Positions 60,730-64,000 of a stretch of DNA of 64,000 nucleotides are shown piece after piece. Position numbers and translations under genes: made by a program. The stretch is taken from assembly GCA_016081115.2 (NCBI GenBank), contig CM071924.1, positions 87,558,616-87,622,615 of the forward strand, given 5' to 3'. Below the pieces are notes generated by a model. That model worked only from the letters and a program-made list of their open reading frames with translations. It was not told the origin of the DNA and did no database searches. Source of the DNA: Rehmannia glutinosa. Taxonomy: Eukaryota; Streptophyta; Magnoliopsida; Lamiales; Orobanchaceae. The number at the start of each line of letters is the position of its first letter. Position 1 is the first letter of the stretch.

Positions 60730-61748
60730 ATAGATTTTTATATTATACTTATTGTGCATTTGTATAAAAATAAAGTATTAAATTAAATCATAGTTTTATA
60801 ATTTCACAAGTTTTTATGCATGATTTCCAAACGAATTACTCTGACTCTGAAAAATATTTAGACACTAAAATAAATATTTCTTTAAAGCAAAATAAAGAAT
60901 ACAAGCTTTGAATTTATTTAATGTAGGGTAGGAAGTGCCGGTCTGACTCGCCCGTGCCCCGCGGCGGGTCGAGCCATCCCTAATCAAGAACCCAACAGAC
61001 TGAAACACCACTTTGACAAAATCAATGAAACTAAGCATGCATACATATTTATGGGCACACATAATTTACAATTTGATGTGCATATGGGGAAAAGTCGAAG
61101 CTTGTAAGCTAGTAAATCTAAAATTGAGGAAGAATTAAATGAAACTTTAAAGTTGATTTAACTACTAGAGGAAATTTTAATATACCCCTTAACTATGCAT
61201 GATTTTCACATTACCCCCTAAACTATTTTTTTTGGGAAAAAAAATTTAGCAACCTGAACTTTACGTGTTTTTACACTTTGCAACCTCACCTTTTTTTTAT
61301 TAGTTGCAACATATATGTACTCTGCGTGTTTTACAATTTGCATCATCCGATCCGCCTACGATTTTTTTCTGATTAGGCCCTGCCTAACCCCGCCCAGGTC
61401 CCGCCTAGCCCCGATTAATCCCCGCCTAGGTGTTAGGCCCCAATCTGCCGCCTAGCTAGCACCTAGTGCTTTTTACAACATTGATTTTGATGTAACAGAA
61501 ATCAACAATTTCAATAATTGGGTTAGTGATTGATGTACAATGTTTGAATATTTGCAGATTACAAGCCAATCAATCTTGTAAAATACAAAATAAGCATATG
61601 AAGGAGAAAGATAATAAATTACAAAATCATGGGGTCAATTCAGAAAAGAATATAAATTACTATACTTGACAACTATTTCTCACAAACCAAATACTCCCCA
61701 AAGAACATTACAACCAGTTTGACCTAAATCTGCCAGCAAAACTCGAAA
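60730..61748. other. Intergenic DNA with decayed repeats
   Basis: 60925-60985 is a GC-rich patch (GACTCGCCCGTGCCCCGCGG). 61172-61320 holds half-copies of two fold-back families. 61340-61490 is the GCCTAGG-rich repeat seen also at 1255-1500. No gene. Confidence 0.4.
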
Positions 61749-61751
61749 CAG

Positions 61752-62915
61752 CACTACAAGAAAAATGAGAATTTGGGGCGATGAGAATTTGGGGCGAAAT
61801 TAAATCGTCACTAAAAGCCCCAAAAACGTCACAAATATGTATTTAAGACGGAAAAAAAATGTCACAAGTGATGTCGCAATATCCCAGTCGCTAAAAGTTA
61901 TTAGAGACAAAATATGAAAAACGTCTCTAAAAGTTAGGCTTTTGAGACGAAATGTAAACGTCACATATTAGTGTATGGCTCATGACTTCTACATTTAATG
62001 ACAAAAATTTCGTCTCTAAAGATCTAATTTAGAGACATCTATTTATTGGTCTCTAAAAGTAATTTGATGAGGGACCTATTTTTCGTCCATAAATATAGTT
62101 TTTGCGACGTTTTAAATTGTCTATAAATATAATTGGAACAAATATTATTTCGTCTCTAAAAGCCTAACCTTTAGAGACGGTTTTCATATTTCGTCCCTAA
62201 TGAACTCTTGCTTTTTCCTCCCCCACCCACAGCCCACCCCACCCCCTCACCCAGTGGTTGCACAGTAAGCTAAAATATCCCTAAGAATAAGACATAAGCA
62301 TCAATATAATTTCATTCAAAAAATAGCCGACAAAAAGTAACATCTTACACGTAAATGTAGTTCAAAATAAAATAGCATTATCGCTACAAAGGAAAAACAA
62401 AATGAGTCAACCAAAAAGAGTCTAACAATGATCATGTTTGGCAAAAACATTTATACTTGCCACCTAAAACAGAACAAACTAGTCTATTTTTTTTTCTTCG
62501 ACTCGATAGCAAATGATATTTCCTTGCTTGTGGACTTGTTTCTTGGTGGCCGGTAATTTGCATAGGTTACAACACCCAACAAGTTGTTATCAATATGTTG
62601 TCATCCTTAATATCCATATCTAAAATTGAGAAATGTTAAAATAGTCCTATCATATTCAAAAAGATAGACATGAAAAAGTTAAGTGACAGTTTCTAGTATT
62701 CTACAATGCTTAAACAAAACTGATTACAAAAGATTACATAACAAGAAGAATAAGCCTAATCCTGATTGGAGTTGATGATTTCGCACCTTTTTTACCATAA
62801 AAGTAAAATGATACCATATATATCAATGGAAAAACGTCACTAAAAGAAGCTAACTGAGACGATCTTAGTTGCGTCCCAAAAACAAACGTCTCAAATTCCA
62901 TAATTTGTTGTAGTG
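61752..62915. mobile_element. Non-autonomous CACTA (En/Spm) element
   Basis: It opens CACTACAAGAAAAATGAGAA and closes TTTGTTGTAGTG, the canonical CACTA ends, with the 3-bp duplication CAG on both sides (61749-61751 and 62916-62918). Subterminal words such as CGTC(T/A)CTAAAAG, GAGACGAAAT and TTAGAGAC recur on both strands, as expected for transposase sites. No transposase coding sequence remains. Confidence 0.9.
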
Positions 62916-63059
62916 CAGGAACAAAATTCTTGAATTTTAAGTAGATTATCAGAGCACATAAATTCTACAAACTCCAAGTCAGAAAACTCATCATCTCTCC
63001 TTTGGCATAAAAATTGTTTTATACTAACTATTATATCCATCAATTTTCATTCCCAATTG

Positions 63060-63600
63060 AGATATATTGTGACGATTTAACTTAAACGTCACTGATAGTT
63101 TAATTGTTTTAATTTATTAAATTTTGCAGATATTATATAAGCAATTTTTAATTTTTGAACATATTTGTTTTGTATTAAAGAAATTGTTAAATTTAAGAAA
63201 GGTAATTATTATATATATAATTTTTTTTTTTTTTTTTTTGAGAAATTTTTTATATTTGTTTTAAAAAGTACCCTTTGAAACTTTTCTAAAATATCACAAG
63301 AAAATAAAATGATAAGTTGACTTCAAAACATTAACAATAATATCAAAAGAGCATATTTAGACTTTTACTGACAAATTTTATTTGTCCTTAATCAATAACC
63401 TTTTTCAGACATAAAAAATCGTCTCTAATTACTAATCTTTCGTCACATAAAAGCCTGCTAGAAGGTGGACGTAGATGTGGGAAAATGTATACTTTATTTG
63501 AGACGATATTAAAATAACGTCACTAAAAGAACTCTATTTGAGACAATTTGAAGTGCGCCCCAAAAAAAAAACGTCTCAAATTCCTTAATTTGTTGTAATG
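63060..63600. mobile_element. Partial CACTA element, 3' end only
   Basis: The right end AAATTCCTTAATTTGTTGTA plus ATG (to 63600) and the words AACGTCACTAAAAG, GAGACGATATT and CGCCCCAAAAA match the right half of 61752-62915. The final GTAGTG is mutated to GTAATG. The left end is not visible, so the start is approximate. It adjoins a repeat (GTACTCTGCGTGTTTTATAA) also present at 61318. Confidence 0.65.
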
Positions 63601-63689
63601 CATGTACTCTGCGTGTTTTATAATTTGCATCCTCCGGTGCACCTGAATAAGAATATTCTGGGAATATTCGGTCATATGCATGGCATGCC

Positions 63690-64000
63690 CCTTCTCGTAA
63701 AAAATATTAGCAATCCATCGAAAAAATATTAGTAATCCCCTTAAATATTTTTTTGGGGTAATCCTCATGAAAAATATCAATTTTTCCAGCAAAAGTATAA
63801 ATATTCTCCCTAAAATGTATTAATAGTTTTATTGAAAAGTATTAGGTTTTTCGATTAAAAGTATTTTAGTATTTCTCCTGAAAAGTATTAGTAGTACTCC
63901 CAAAAAGTATTAGTAGCCTCCTAAAAAGTATTAGAGTGATGTGGTTGTTGTGGTGTTAGTGTTTGTGCAGGTAGATTGGTGAATTGACCGCAAACCGGGT
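63690..64000. mobile_element. Second copy of element R, cut by the window edge
   Basis: AAAAAATATTAGCAATCC, TTAGTAATCCCCTTA, AAAATGTATTAATAGTTTTA and TGAAAAGTATTAGGTT run in the same order as in R once R's two insertions are removed, followed by the same GTTAGTGTTTGTGC...ATTGACCGCA segment. This uninterrupted copy proves the insertion points in R. Confidence 0.8.

Overview
This is a window of plant nuclear DNA, almost certainly from a dicot. It carries intron-containing genes with GT-AG splice sites, plant-specific protein families (PHR1-type MYB-CC factor, secondary-wall cellulose synthase, NAC factor), very AT-rich intergenic DNA and a dense mix of plant transposons. I cannot name the species from the sequence alone.

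Three host genes can be modelled, all on the + strand. (1) 6525-10610 is a PHR1-like phosphate-starvation regulator (7 coding exons, 487 codons, with an upstream 5' leader exon near 5.1 kb). (2) 11815-18495 is CESA4/IRX5-type cellulose synthase (12 exons, 1038 codons, all catalytic motifs present). (3) 53304-55018 is a divergent NAC-domain protein (3 exons, 353 codons). The first two look intact and lie 1.2 kb apart; the NAC gene is isolated in transposon-rich DNA. There is no operon-like or functional clustering.

The rest is mostly mobile DNA, and many insertions can be bounded exactly from their target-site duplications (TSDs). 0-5 kb: two hAT-type miniature elements (8-bp TSDs), a tRNA-derived SINE with a 17-bp TSD, and a Mutator-like miniature element. 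7-18 kb: a family of miniature elements with GGGATAATTA-like ends and 9-bp TSDs, sitting in introns of the PHR1-like and CESA4 genes, plus a hAT-type element just upstream of CESA4. 19-20 kb: a 1.15-kb element filled with a short GTGATAC motif. 21-26 kb: a dead Copia element that has lost reverse transcriptase. 27-38.5 kb: three elements seated in (TA)n tracts and filled with GTATAC motifs; one of them holds a 5.4-kb LINE. 41-48 kb: a nest four insertions deep, with a probable solo Gypsy LTR and an intact 5S-rRNA-bearing Cassandra TRIM inside a miniature element. 48.5-52 kb: a deleted MULE keeping the ends of a MuDR-type transposase and of a Ulp1-like protease gene. 57.4-60.2 kb: a second long probable solo LTR. 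61.7-63.6 kb: CACTA elements. The right edge enters a second copy of the 41-kb element.

The most unusual material is the set of (TA)n-seated elements at 27.2-38.5 kb, whose interiors are dense arrays of one short palindromic motif with a conserved hairpin, and the related motif-array elements at 19.3 and 41.3/63.7 kb.
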